A stretch of 11,801 nucleotides of DNA from Deltaproteobacteria bacterium (GTDB taxonomy: Bacteria; Desulfobacterota; BSN033; UBA1163), in assembly GCA_016875255.1 (NCBI GenBank), contig VGRU01000100.1, positions 1 through 11,801 of the forward strand, read 5' to 3'. Every line of letters starts with the position of its first letter. The stretch's first letter is position 1. The notes beneath the pieces were generated by a model, which saw only the letters and a program-made list of their open reading frames with translations, made no database searches and was not told the origin of the DNA. Position numbers and translations under genes: made by a program. Below, piece by piece: positions 1 to 6,778 of the stretch.

Positions 1-228
1 CCCAATATTTTTGAGCCCTTCTTTTCCACCAAAGAATCGACCGGATTGGGTTTGGCGGTCGTCTACAGGATTATTCAGCAGCATGAGGGAAAGATCGAAG
101 TGGAATCCGAACTGAAGAAGGGAACGACCTTTACGATCACCCTGCCTAAGAAACCCGTTAATGTTCAAGTGGGATTGAATCGGGATGGCATCGACCTTCA
201 ATCCCGGGATGGAGGAAGAGATGGATAG
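1..228 (+). CDS. Sensor histidine kinase, C-terminal fragment (5' end outside window)
   Basis: Only the last 75 codons are present, open from base 1. They carry the end of an HATPase_c ATP-binding domain: the F-box region [10 protein letters not shown], the G2 box [12 protein letters not shown], and the closing beta strand GTTFTITLP. These are typical of NtrB/AtoS-like kinases that phosphorylate NtrC-family regulators. After the catalytic domain there is only a short tail of about 23 residues, so no receiver domain is fused at the C terminus. The stop codon (226-228) overlaps the preferred start of the next gene (221), which indicates translational coupling and a cognate kinase/regulator pair. 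Sensor domains and signal cannot be judged because they lie upstream of the window. Confidence 0.93.
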   Translation, partial: PNIFEPFFSTKESTGLGLAVVYRIIQQHEGKIEVESELKKGTTFTITLPKKPVNVQVGLNRDGIDLQSRDGGRDG

Positions 229-1567
229 CCAGAGCATTGGGATTTTAATCGTTGATGACGAGTTTTCGGTCAGAGATTCATTATATAACTGGTTTAAAGT
301 TGAGGGGTACCGGGTAGATACCGGCGCAAATGCCACGGAGGCATTGAAAAAACTTCAGGAAAGCCAGTGGGACATTGTTCTGCTGGATATTAAGATGCCC
401 GGAATGGACGGCATAGAGCTCCAGAAACATATTAAGAAGATTGATAAGACGATTGCCGTGATCATCATCACGGCCTATGCCACCGTGGACACCGCAGTGG
501 AGGCCATGAAAGACGGGGCGTTCGATTATATTTCGAAACCCATCGATCCGGATAAGCTGTCGATTTTGATTCGTAATGCCATCAACCAGAGGAGGCTGGT
601 CGCTGAAAACATTCAGCTGAAGCAAAAGGTGGAAGAGCTCTCCCTGCAGGATGAGATTGTGGGAGAAAGCCCCCAGATTAAAAAAATTCAGGAGATGATC
701 GAGGTGGTGGCCCAGACCGACGCTACGGTATTGATTCGGGGAGAAAGCGGAACGGGCAAAGAGCTGGTCGCTCAAGCCATCCACGGGAAGAGCAACCGGA
801 GATATTTTCCCATCATCTCCATCAACTGCGGATCCCTTGCCGAGGGCATTTTAGAGAGTGAGCTTTTCGGCCATGAAAAGGGCGCTTTTACCGGAGCCCA
901 ATATAAACGAAAGGGAAAGCTGGAAATGGCCAACGGGGGCACGATCTTCTTTGACGAAATTGGAAATATTCCTCCCAAGATGCAGATGGATCTTCTACGG
1001 GTCATTGAGACCAAGCAGTTTGCCCCCCTGGGAAGCAATAAAATCATCAACGTGGATTTCCGGGTGATTGCTGCCACGAATACCGATCTTGAAAAAGAAG
1101 TGGCGGAGAAAAACTTTCGGGAAGACTTCTATTACCGGTTAAATGTCTTTTCCATTCACATTCCACCCCTTCGGGAAAGGCCAGCGGATATCCCTCAGCT
1201 CGCTCACTATTTTCTCAAGAAGTATGCCCAATCGATGAATAAAAAAGTTACCGATATCTCTCCCGAGGCGATGAAGATATTGACCGAGTATGATTGGCCT
1301 GGAAATATCAGGGAGTTAAGAAACTCCATCGAGAGAGCCCTGGTGGTGGTGGGAAAGAAAAGTAGAATTGAGAAAGAAGATATGAATCTCCCCCACCTGG
1401 TCAGGCCAACCACCCTGGAGGCAGATTCCCTGGAGGATTTGGAAAGAGTCCATATTCAAAGAATATTGGAGAAAAACAGCTGGAACATTTCTAAGTCTGC
1501 CGAAATATTAAAAATAGACAGGGTCACCCTTTACAACAAAATCAAAAAATTTAATTTACAGAAATAG
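221..1567 (+). CDS. Sigma-54-dependent NtrC-family response regulator (receiver / AAA+ / Fis HTH)
   Basis: This 448-aa protein has the full NtrC layout. The receiver (about residues 6-120) has acidic pocket D12-D13, phospho-acceptor D56, T84 and K106. The AAA+ domain has Walker A GESGTGKE at 174-181, the sigma-54 contact loop GAFTGA at 221-226 and Walker B Asp245-Glu246. A C-terminal Fis-type helix-turn-helix (around [20 protein letters not shown]) ends the protein. It should activate RNA polymerase-sigma-54 when phosphorylated, most likely by the kinase encoded just upstream. Start choice: an in-frame ATG at 185 would add 12 residues, but ATG 221 has GGAGGA (211-216) at proper spacing, overlaps the kinase stop codon and places the receiver's first strand normally. 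Target genes are not evident from the sequence. Confidence 0.95.
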   Translation: MDSQSIGILIVDDEFSVRDSLYNWFKVEGYRVDTGANATEALKKLQESQWDIVLLDIKMPGMDGIELQKHIKKIDKTIAVIIITAYATVDTAVEAMKDGAFDYISKPIDPDKLSILIRNAINQRRLVAENIQLKQKVEELSLQDEIVGESPQIKKIQEMIEVVAQTDATVLIRGESGTGKELVAQAIHGKSNRRYFPIISINCGSLAEGILESELFGHEKGAFTGAQYKRKGKLEMANGGTIFFDEIGNIPPKMQMDLLRVIETKQFAPLGSNKIINVDFRVIAATNTDLEKEVAEKNFREDFYYRLNVFSIHIPPLRERPADIPQLAHYFLKKYAQSMNKKVTDISPEAMKILTEYDWPGNIRELRNSIERALVVVGKKSRIEKEDMNLPHLVRPTTLEADSLEDLERVHIQRILEKNSWNISKSAEILKIDRVTLYNKIKKFNLQK

Positions 1568-1578
1568 TCTACCCACTC

Positions 1579-2124
1579 ATGTCCTATATCGATATCGTGC
1601 CCATTGGTGACATAGAGGAACCACTCCTTTTATTTCTCAAACAGAGCCTTTTTCAGACCTTCAAAATCGAGACCAAAATCCGGCGTCAACGGTTCGATCT
1701 TTCCTCAGTGTATGACCCAACCCGAAACCAGTATCACTCCAGTGGGCTCCTGCTTCAGTTAATCAATGACGCTCCTCCGGAAGCGTTGAAGATCATAGGG
1801 GTAACGGAACTGGATCTGTTTATTCCCATCTTTACCTTTCTCTTTGGCGAGGCCCAGCTGGAAGGGAAAGGAGCCATCGTTTCTGCGCATCGACTTCATA
1901 ATCCATTCTATGGCCTCCCTGAGAACAAAGACCTGTTTAAAAATCGTCTTTCAAAAGAGAGCATCCACGAACTGGGACACACCTTCGGCCTCATTCACTG
2001 TTTTAACTTAAGATGTGTGATGAACACTTCCACGTACGTCGAAGATATTGACCAGAAATCCGCCAACTTCTGCAGGACCTGCGAAAGAAAAGTCTTTCAA
2101 TGGCAAGAGGGAAAAAATATCTGA
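1579..2124 (+). CDS. amzA: Archaemetzincin-family zinc metalloprotease
   Basis: The 181-aa protein carries the metzincin zinc site HELGHTFGLIHC (residues 130-141). H130, H134 and H140 are the zinc ligands and E131 is the general base. A second cluster of cysteines follows: C141, C146, then C-V-M (the Met-turn M148), then C165-R-T-C168. This fits the archaemetzincin pattern, a metzincin with an extra structural Zn bound by four Cys. The N terminus (SYIDIVPIGDIEE) and the size of about 180 aa are also family-like. No signal peptide or membrane segment is seen, so it is probably a cytoplasmic peptidase; the family's physiological substrates are poorly known. It starts 11 nt after the NtrC gene with no clear Shine-Dalgarno, suggesting expression by coupling or read-through. 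From memory the family motif has 17 residues between the Met and the CXXC; I count 16 here. Confidence 0.9.
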   Translation: MSYIDIVPIGDIEEPLLLFLKQSLFQTFKIETKIRRQRFDLSSVYDPTRNQYHSSGLLLQLINDAPPEALKIIGVTELDLFIPIFTFLFGEAQLEGKGAIVSAHRLHNPFYGLPENKDLFKNRLSKESIHELGHTFGLIHCFNLRCVMNTSTYVEDIDQKSANFCRTCERKVFQWQEGKNI

Positions 2125-2168
2125 GCTGGAATCCAGTGCAAAAATACTGGGTTTATAGGGAAGTGTCT
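2125..2168. other. Short convergent intergenic gap, weak hairpins only
   Basis: The 44 bases between the archaemetzincin stop and the stop of the minus-strand regulator contain two weak, mutually exclusive stems: CTGG/CCAG with a 3-nt loop, and CCAGT/ACTGG with an 8-nt loop. Neither is followed by a convincing T-run, so this may act as a poor bidirectional terminator. I see no gene here. Confidence 0.3.
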
Positions 2169-3587
2169 CTAATTTTCTTTTTCGTTTTTGTTGCGTTCGG
2201 GTGAAATACGGTGTTTTTTGAGGAGGGCGCAGAAATTGGGCCGTTGCATGCCCACCCTTTCGGCCGCATGGGTGATGTTTCCGTTCGATGCCCGGAGGGC
2301 ATTGATGAGAAAGGCCTTTTGAATCTGTCCGAAGGTCTCTTCAAGAAGATGCTTCTTCGCAGCATTGAGTTCTTTCAGGGTCCCGGGGATCGGATGACTG
2401 TCCCAGGATCGTTTCGTCTGAAGCTGATCGAGCAGATGGAACAGGTCGAGCTTGGTATCGTCCGCCATGATGACGAGGCGCTCCACCACATTCTTTAGCT
2501 GCCGGACATTGCCAGGCCAATCGTAATGGATCAAACTCTCCAGCGCTTCATCGGAGAACCCTTCAATCCGTTTTCCCGTTTTCTTGCAAAAATGTCTGAG
2601 AAAGTGGTAGGCGAGCCTGGGGATATCTTCCTTCCTCTCCCGGAGGGGAGGAAGGTAGATGGGAAAGACATTCAAACGGTAAAAGAGGTCTTCCCTGAAC
2701 TGTCCTTCTTCAACCATCGCCTTCAGATCCCTGTTCGTGGCCGCAATGATTCGCACATCGGTCTTTTGAATGTGGCTCGCTCCCACGGGTTTGTATTCAC
2801 CGATTTCGAGAACCCGAAGGAGCTTTCCCTGAATCTCAAGACTCAGATTGGTCACATCATCCATAAACAGGGTTCCGCCGTTGGCCACACCGAAGATACC
2901 CTCTTTGTCCCGAATGGCGCCGGTGAAGGCTCCCCTGACATGGCCAAAAAGTTCGCTTTCGAGAAGACTGGGAGAGAGGGTCGAGCAATCGACGGCAATA
3001 AATTGACGATGAGCCCTTTGGCTGCGGGCATGAATGGCTCCTGCAAAGAGTTCTTTGCCCGTGCCGCTTTCTCCATACAGCAGCACCGTGCTATCGGTTG
3101 GAGCGACCTTTTCGATCTGTTCGAAAATGGAAAGGATTATGGGGCTCTCTCCGATAATATTTTCAAAGCTAAACCGGTTGAAGAGCTCCTTCCGGAGTAA
3201 AAGGTTCTCTTCCACCAACCGTTTCTTTTCAATAGCCCTTTTTACCGTCAGGATCAATTCTTCGTCGGTAAAAGGTTTGGGCAAGTAATCGAAGGCGCCT
3301 AATTTCATCGCTTCCACAGCGTTTTGAACCGTGGAATAACCTGTCATGACGATCACAAGAAGATCTTGTTTCGTTTTGTGGATGCTCCTGAGAATCTCCA
3401 TGCCCTCGATGTCAGGCAGTTTCATGTCGAGCAGGACCAGATCATAGTCCCCTTCCTCGATCAGGCTCATCCCCTCCCTGCCTGTCATGCAAATTTCGAC
3501 GATATGGTTTTCATCCGTAAGCGCCAGGCGGCATCCTTTGCAGACGACAGGTTCATCATCAATGACCAGAATTTTTACGGGTTTCAT
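2169..3587 (-). CDS. Sigma-54-dependent NtrC-family response regulator (receiver / AAA+ / Fis HTH), Walker B Asp variant
   Basis: This 472-aa regulator has a receiver with D10-D11, phospho-acceptor D54, T82 and K104. The AAA+ domain has Walker A GESGTGKE at 172-179 and the GAFTGA sigma-54 loop at 219-224. The C-terminal Fis-like helix-turn-helix is built around [20 protein letters not shown]. An oddity is Walker B, which reads FMDDVTN with Asp244 where the usual catalytic Glu stands. The start ATG lies 2 nt after the stop of the upstream kinase, with AAAAGG inside the kinase's last codons as ribosome-binding site. The two genes therefore form a two-gene operon and a cognate pair. The sigma-54 promoter beyond the kinase (5021-5036), which drives the formate dehydrogenase locus, is the obvious candidate target; this is an inference from position. 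Confidence 0.95.
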   Translation of the reverse strand: MKPVKILVIDDEPVVCKGCRLALTDENHIVEICMTGREGMSLIEEGDYDLVLLDMKLPDIEGMEILRSIHKTKQDLLVIVMTGYSTVQNAVEAMKLGAFDYLPKPFTDEELILTVKRAIEKKRLVEENLLLRKELFNRFSFENIIGESPIILSIFEQIEKVAPTDSTVLLYGESGTGKELFAGAIHARSQRAHRQFIAVDCSTLSPSLLESELFGHVRGAFTGAIRDKEGIFGVANGGTLFMDDVTNLSLEIQGKLLRVLEIGEYKPVGASHIQKTDVRIIAATNRDLKAMVEEGQFREDLFYRLNVFPIYLPPLRERKEDIPRLAYHFLRHFCKKTGKRIEGFSDEALESLIHYDWPGNVRQLKNVVERLVIMADDTKLDLFHLLDQLQTKRSWDSHPIPGTLKELNAAKKHLLEETFGQIQKAFLINALRASNGNITHAAERVGMQRPNFCALLKKHRISPERNKNEKEN

Positions 3588-3589
3588 AT

Positions 3590-4828
3590 CTACCTTTTCA
3601 TTTCTTCCTGATGGAGTCCTGAAGCAATGGGCAGCTCTACAATAAAACGGGAGCCCTGTTTGGGCTGGCTAAAGGCATAGACATGTCCCCCATGTTTTTG
3701 AATGATCCCATAGGTGACGGCCAGGCCGAGGCCTGTTCCCTTTGCCTTCGTGGAGAAGAAAGGTTCAAATATCTTGGACATATTCTCCGGAGGAATCCCG
3801 CATCCTGTGTCAGAGATATCAATGGCCACATTCTTTCGATCGGAGGTAATATAACTGTGGATCGTTACGGTCCCCTTCTCTTCGATGGCCTGTATGGCAT
3901 TGAGCAACAGGTTGACAAAGATCTGCTCGATCTGGTTCTCATCGATGAGGATCTCTGGTAATTGCTTCGACAGATCCACCTCCACCCGAATATGATGAAG
4001 CCGGAACTCATTATCGAGAAGGTGGATCGTTTTCACAATCACCTTGTTGACATTGGTCAGGAACGTTTTGGGCTCGCTTGGCCGGGAGAATTCCAGTAGG
4101 TCCTGAATAATCGCTTTGCACCGCAGGGTCTCCTGGATGATGATCTGAAGCCCTTCCTTAAAAGGCCCTTCCTCCGGAGCCTTTTTGAGCAGGTTTGAGC
4201 TGAAGAGCAAGATGCCCGCAAGGGGATTATTGATCTCATGGGCGATTCCGGCGGCCATCCTTCCCAGGGCGGATAATTTTTCTGTCTGAAGGGCCAACTG
4301 GTCGTATCGGGATTCCTGAATCTCTAAGAGTTGAGCCCTCTGGATGACAGCGGCTCCCCGTTCCGCAATGAGAATGAGGGAATGCAGTTCTTCTTCGGAA
4401 AATTCCCTCGGTTCATCGAAATAGATTCGCAGAATACCCAGGACATCATCCTTATAGGTGATGGGCGCATCAATCATCATCCGGATTCCTTCTTGCCAGG
4501 CCTCCTTGGGGTATTGAACAAAGGGATCATTCAGGATGTCCCGGATGACAAGAATTCTGTTCTGCCGGCAGAGGTCCATTACGAACTCTTTACGGAAGGC
4601 CGGGCCCTTTGAAAGGTACTGATCACTCAGGCCATAGGCGGCTCCCAGGTCCATATGGTTGGTTTTGGGGTTTAAAATCCGGATGAGAGCGCCTCTTGCA
4701 TTGAGCATCTGGGCAGATTTCATGGCCAGAATCTCAAAGACGTCCTTGACACGGGCGCCGGAATGAAGCGATGTGCTGATATCTCGAAGAATATTAAAAA
4801 GCGTTTCAAATTCTATTTTTTGATCCAT
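3590..4828 (-). CDS. Cytoplasmic GAF-domain sensor histidine kinase
   Basis: This is a 412-aa kinase. The N-terminal ~165 residues look like a GAF domain (a segment around LNARGALIRILNPKTNHMDL, and later GILRIYFDEPREFSEEEL). A helical linker follows, then the HisKA dimerisation helix with phospho-acceptor H197 in GIAHEINNPL. The HATPase domain has N-box N306/N310, G1 DTGCGIP, F-box [11 protein letters not shown] and G2 TGLGLAVTYGII. No transmembrane segment or signal peptide is visible, so it should sense an intracellular cue, for example a small molecule or redox state, through GAF; the ligand cannot be told. Start choice: a TTG at 4849 would extend it by 7 residues but falls within the -10 promoter box. 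ATG 4828 is preceded by GGGGG at 4-nt spacing. It is cotranscribed with the NtrC-type regulator downstream. Confidence 0.94.
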   Translation of the reverse strand: MDQKIEFETLFNILRDISTSLHSGARVKDVFEILAMKSAQMLNARGALIRILNPKTNHMDLGAAYGLSDQYLSKGPAFRKEFVMDLCRQNRILVIRDILNDPFVQYPKEAWQEGIRMMIDAPITYKDDVLGILRIYFDEPREFSEEELHSLILIAERGAAVIQRAQLLEIQESRYDQLALQTEKLSALGRMAAGIAHEINNPLAGILLFSSNLLKKAPEEGPFKEGLQIIIQETLRCKAIIQDLLEFSRPSEPKTFLTNVNKVIVKTIHLLDNEFRLHHIRVEVDLSKQLPEILIDENQIEQIFVNLLLNAIQAIEEKGTVTIHSYITSDRKNVAIDISDTGCGIPPENMSKIFEPFFSTKAKGTGLGLAVTYGIIQKHGGHVYAFSQPKQGSRFIVELPIASGLHQEEMKR

Positions 4829-4848
4829 TACGCCCCCATGTATATTCA

Positions 4849-4876
4849 ATTATACGCCTATAAATATTTAATGCAA
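4849..4876 (-). promoter_or_regulatory. Sigma-70-type promoter for the GAF kinase/NtrC operon
   Basis: Reading the minus strand, TTGCAT (4876-4871) is followed by a 16-nt spacer and a perfect TATAAT (4854-4849). Transcription would begin near 4842, giving a leader of about 14 nt with GGGGG just before ATG 4828. The match is good, but the surrounding DNA is AT-rich, so chance matches are more likely than usual. Confidence 0.6.
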
Positions 4877-5008
4877 CTAATAAATTTTAATATTAACCTT
4901 TTTCCCACCTATAAACTCATATACGATTTACCAATTAAGACTTCAATTCCACAATGAGGTGATTTATTCCAACCCATTAAATTTATTAATCAATCTCCTC
5001 TCTGCTCT
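4877..5008. other. AT-rich divergent control region
   Basis: This stretch lies between the leftward sigma-70 promoter and the palindrome/sigma-54 promoter. It has no coding signal. It contains AT-only inverted repeats such as TTAATATTAA at 4887-4896, and ATTAA/TTAAT arms at 4976-4990. In such AT-rich DNA these are weak evidence. It is where upstream activator sites for an NtrC-type regulator would be expected, but I cannot name a specific site with confidence. Confidence 0.35.
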
Positions 5009-5020
5009 CCCTAATTAGGG
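5009..5020. promoter_or_regulatory. Perfect 12-bp palindrome CCCTAATTAGGG next to the -24 element
   Basis: CCCTAATTAGGG is its own reverse complement and ends at the base before the sigma-54 -24 box. TTAGGG occurs again at 5042-5047, near the predicted transcription start. The position suggests an operator, perhaps for a protein that blocks sigma-54 polymerase or for an additional activator. Activator sites for NtrC proteins usually lie further upstream. The function is inferred from position only. Confidence 0.45.
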
Positions 5021-5036
5021 TTGGCATCCCTTTTGC
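5021..5036 (+). promoter_or_regulatory. Sigma-54 (-24/-12) promoter for the receiver protein and formate dehydrogenase genes
   Basis: TTGGCATCCCTTTTGC matches the sigma-54 consensus TGGCAY-N5-TTGC with exact spacing: GG at 5023-5024 and GC at 5035-5036. Transcription would start near 5048, some 28 nt before ATG 5076, which has a strong AAGGAGGT ribosome-binding site (5061-5068). Two NtrC-type activators are encoded in the same window. The one in the divergent operon is the most likely activator, by position. Confidence 0.78.
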
Positions 5037-5075
5037 TAAGGTTAGGGTGAAAACAGATGAAAGGAGGTAGAGACC

Positions 5076-5759
5076 ATGAACGCAATCCAAGAGACAATAA
5101 GAAGTGAGCCTGCTTACCGGCCTCATGTCCTTCTGATGGAGGATGAGATGAGTATTGCCAAGGGACTTGCGATGGTGATGCATGAGGAAGGCTATGAGGT
5201 GGATCTGGCCTCAACGGGGCATGCCGCCTTGGACAAGTTTAAGGCCGACGGGTTTGATCTTTTAGTGGCTGACCTTCGTTTGCCTGATATGGATGGCATG
5301 GATGTCGTTCAGTATGTTCGCGAGAAGCAACCTGGGACCAATGTGGTCATCATCACAGGGTATCCTTCTGTTTCTTCGGCAGTCCAGGCCGTTAAGATGG
5401 GGGTCTCGGACTATCTGCGTAAACCCTTTACAGAAGATGAATTTAAGACGGCTGTAAAGAACGCACTTAAGAGGAAAGAGAAGGAGTCCATGGAGGAGCT
5501 CATTGTCGAGACGCAGAGAGAACGACTGATCCAGAAAGAAGAGGTCACCCGGGTTCTTGAAAGGGCTTATCATGACGGAGAGTTCTGGCGTGAGCTGATG
5601 GAAGACGGTTCCGAGGCGTTGAAGGAGTATCGGATCTCCCGTAAAGCCAAGGCCGCCATTCTGTCCGGAGATCTGGAGTGGATCCGGAAGAATGTCGGTG
5701 AACTCACCGAAGAACAGCTCATGTTCATCTACAAGCGTCTGGAGCGTGAAGCCTGGTGA
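5076..5759 (+). CDS. Response regulator receiver protein with C-terminal module shared with formate dehydrogenase alpha subunit
   Basis: This 227-aa protein has a receiver domain (about 16-135) with E22-D23, phospho-acceptor D66, T94 and K116. A charged helical linker (about 127-158) follows, then a C-terminal helical segment (160-225). There is no AAA+, HTH, GGDEF or other known output domain. The C-terminal segment aligns without gaps to residues 906-971 of the formate dehydrogenase alpha subunit encoded 3 genes downstream, with 22 identities in 66 by eye. The gene has its own sigma-54 promoter and a strong AAGGAGGT site 7 nt before the start. By inference it is a phosphorylation-controlled adaptor that acts on the enzyme complex, or on a partner bound by both proteins, rather than a transcription factor. 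The phosphodonor is unknown; the divergent GAF kinase is a candidate. Confidence 0.88.
   Translation: MNAIQETIRSEPAYRPHVLLMEDEMSIAKGLAMVMHEEGYEVDLASTGHAALDKFKADGFDLLVADLRLPDMDGMDVVQYVREKQPGTNVVIITGYPSVSSAVQAVKMGVSDYLRKPFTEDEFKTAVKNALKRKEKESMEELIVETQRERLIQKEEVTRVLERAYHDGEFWRELMEDGSEALKEYRISRKAKAAILSGDLEWIRKNVGELTEEQLMFIYKRLEREAW
5553..5750 (+). other. Shared C-terminal helical module, copy 1 (in receiver protein)
   Basis: This encodes residues 160-225 of the receiver protein. Key residues also found in copy 2 are V160, L161, E162, A164, D167, F170, L174, E176, L182, Y185, A194, G198, D199, I203, K205, V207, G208, L210, E212, R221, L222 and E225. The pattern of an aromatic, then Leu-Tyr, then Ala and Gly-Asp reminds me of the small helical LigA-like fold, but that is recollection and was not tested by search. 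Confidence 0.65.
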
Positions 5760-5785
5760 TGGCAATAGAAATAAAAGTCTAATGA

Positions 5786-5896
5786 TAAGGGTGACGAGGC
5801 CCGTATCGTTAATAGAAGGTTACGGCTATTGTGTCTAATGTTTTTAAACGTAACCGTAACCGATAACCGAAACGGGCTTCGTAACCGTAACCCTTA
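5786..5896. repeat. Imperfect long inverted repeat with CGTAAC tandem motifs
   Basis: The left arm (5786-5825) and right arm (5854-5896) pair imperfectly. TAAGGGT (5786-5792) pairs with ACCCTTA (5890-5896), GCCCGT (5799-5804) with ACGGGC (5872-5877), and GGTTACGG (5818-5825) with CCGTAACC (5854-5861), around a 28-nt loop. The right arm also holds two copies of the 13-mer CGTAACCGTAACC (from 5849 and 5880), 31 bp apart. It fills the 240-bp spacer between the receiver gene and fdsG. It could be a dispersed repeat, an attenuator hairpin in the transcript, or paired protein-binding sites spaced by about three helical turns. No T-run follows, so a simple intrinsic terminator is unlikely. Confidence 0.6.
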
Positions 5897-5999
5897 CCCA
5901 AAGGATATTGTTTGAGTGTGATGCTCTGTCATGAAAAACGGATCTCTGTTTCTCTGAGTAACGGGTTCAAAAGATTCATCCTAAGAAAGGAAGAACCAT

Positions 6000-6536
6000 A
6001 TGGAACAGGCCATCTATCAGGAACAATCAGTCGAGGGTATGCCGGAGGTAGAGGGTCTCTTTAATGAGATGCGGAAAGAATTTAAAGGAATGGCTAATGA
6101 ACTTATTCCCATGCTTCAGAGGGTTCAGAGAATGCTGGGCTTTTTGCCCGAGCAGGCCCTTCTTGAAATCGCCCGCCTGACCGGACTATCAACGGCAAGG
6201 GTTTACGGGACAGCCACCTTCTATGCTCAGTTCCGGTTTCAACCCGCTGGGAAATACATCATCCGGGTCTGTCGCGGGACGGCCTGCCATGTAAAGGGGT
6301 CAGACCGACTTCTGGACACGATCGGGGAATATCTTCAGGTAGCGCCCGGACAGATGACGCCGGATGGACTGTTTACGATTGAGACCGTTGCCTGCTTTGG
6401 CTCCTGCGCTCTCGCGCCGGTCATGGTCATCAACGATTCGGTCTACGGAAGCCTGAATCGTTCCAGGGCATTGAAACTTCTCGATGAGACTCGAGTCAGA
6501 GAAGAGGCGAACATTAAGAACCTTTCGCTCTCTTGA
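6000..6536 (+). CDS. fdsG: NAD(P)-dependent formate dehydrogenase gamma subunit, NuoE/FdsG-type [2Fe-2S] protein
   Basis: This 178-aa protein belongs to the 24-kDa (NuoE/HoxE/FdsG) family. A helical N-terminal part (around PMLQRVQRMLGFLPEQALLEIA and VYGTATFYAQF) is followed by the thioredoxin-like ferredoxin fold. Its [2Fe-2S] ligands are C91, C96 (CRGTAC), C132 and C136 (CFGSC). It relays electrons to or from the flavin subunit encoded next. It has AAAGGAAG about 6 nt before ATG 6000. The preceding gene ends 240 bp upstream and no separate sigma-54 promoter was found in front of it, so transcription from 5021 is likely. Identity as FdsG rather than NuoE or HoxE rests on the two following genes, especially the molybdopterin formate dehydrogenase subunit. 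Confidence 0.9.
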   Translation: MEQAIYQEQSVEGMPEVEGLFNEMRKEFKGMANELIPMLQRVQRMLGFLPEQALLEIARLTGLSTARVYGTATFYAQFRFQPAGKYIIRVCRGTACHVKGSDRLLDTIGEYLQVAPGQMTPDGLFTIETVACFGSCALAPVMVINDSVYGSLNRSRALKLLDETRVREEANIKNLSLS

Positions 6537-6548
6537 TTACATAGATTC

Positions 6549-6700
6549 CAAAATATGATTAATTCGTAAAAAGTCAAAAAAGCCTAATGATCGTCATTCC
6601 GGCGAAAGCCGGAATCCAGTAATCTCAGATACTTATGAAAACACTGGACACCGGTTTTCACCGGTGAGACGACTTTTTACGAGACCATCAAAATATGATT
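6549..6700. mobile_element. MITE-like element with 12-bp terminal inverted repeats and flanking 12-bp direct repeats
   Basis: TCGTAAAAAGTC (6564-6575) and GACTTTTTACGA (6671-6682) are perfect 12-bp inverted repeats bounding a 119-bp unit. Inside are an 8-bp stem with GAAA loop (ATTCCGGC 6596-6603 / GCCGGAAT 6608-6615), a TCCAGT/ACTGGA pairing (6615-6620 / 6643-6648), and a CACCGG/CCGGTG hairpin (6649-6654 / 6661-6666). CAAAATATGATT is repeated directly just outside (6549-6560 and 6689-6700); it may be a target-site duplication or part of the element. There is no coding capacity. The central CATTCCGGCGAAAGCCGGAATCC motif type is familiar as a dispersed intergenic palindrome in proteobacteria. 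It sits in the 242-bp spacer between fdsG and fdsB, an unexpected place inside a presumed operon. Confidence 0.72.
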
Positions 6701-6778
6701 GCAGGGATATCCGGGGTTTTTCAGAGATCTCAAGAAGTGCTCCTCGGGTGATCCGGGAAGATGGGATTGAGGTGGACC

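Noticed and set aside
281..784. Minus-strand open frame of 167 codons opposite the first NtrC gene
   Set aside because: It is antisense to a well-supported receiver/AAA+ coding sequence and has no recognisable motifs or ribosome-binding site.
2526..3200. Long plus-strand open frame (224 codons) opposite the minus-strand NtrC gene
   Set aside because: Its codons mirror a protein with clear Walker A, GAFTGA and receiver motifs on the other strand; the antisense peptide shows no family features.
4847..4849. TTG start for the GAF kinase
   Set aside because: It overlaps the predicted -10 box; ATG 4828 has a better-placed GGGGG ribosome-binding site.
5262..5765. Minus-strand open frame of 167 codons opposite the receiver protein
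   Set aside because: It is antisense to the receiver domain, with no independent coding evidence.
5849..5891. CGTAAC repeats as a CRISPR array or origin iterons
   Set aside because: There are only two 13-bp copies, with an 18-bp gap and no array pattern, replication gene or cas gene nearby.
5760..5999. A separate sigma-54 or sigma-70 promoter for fdsG
   Set aside because: I scanned for GG-N10-GC with TGGC/TTGC character and for TTGACA/TATAAT pairs and found no convincing match.
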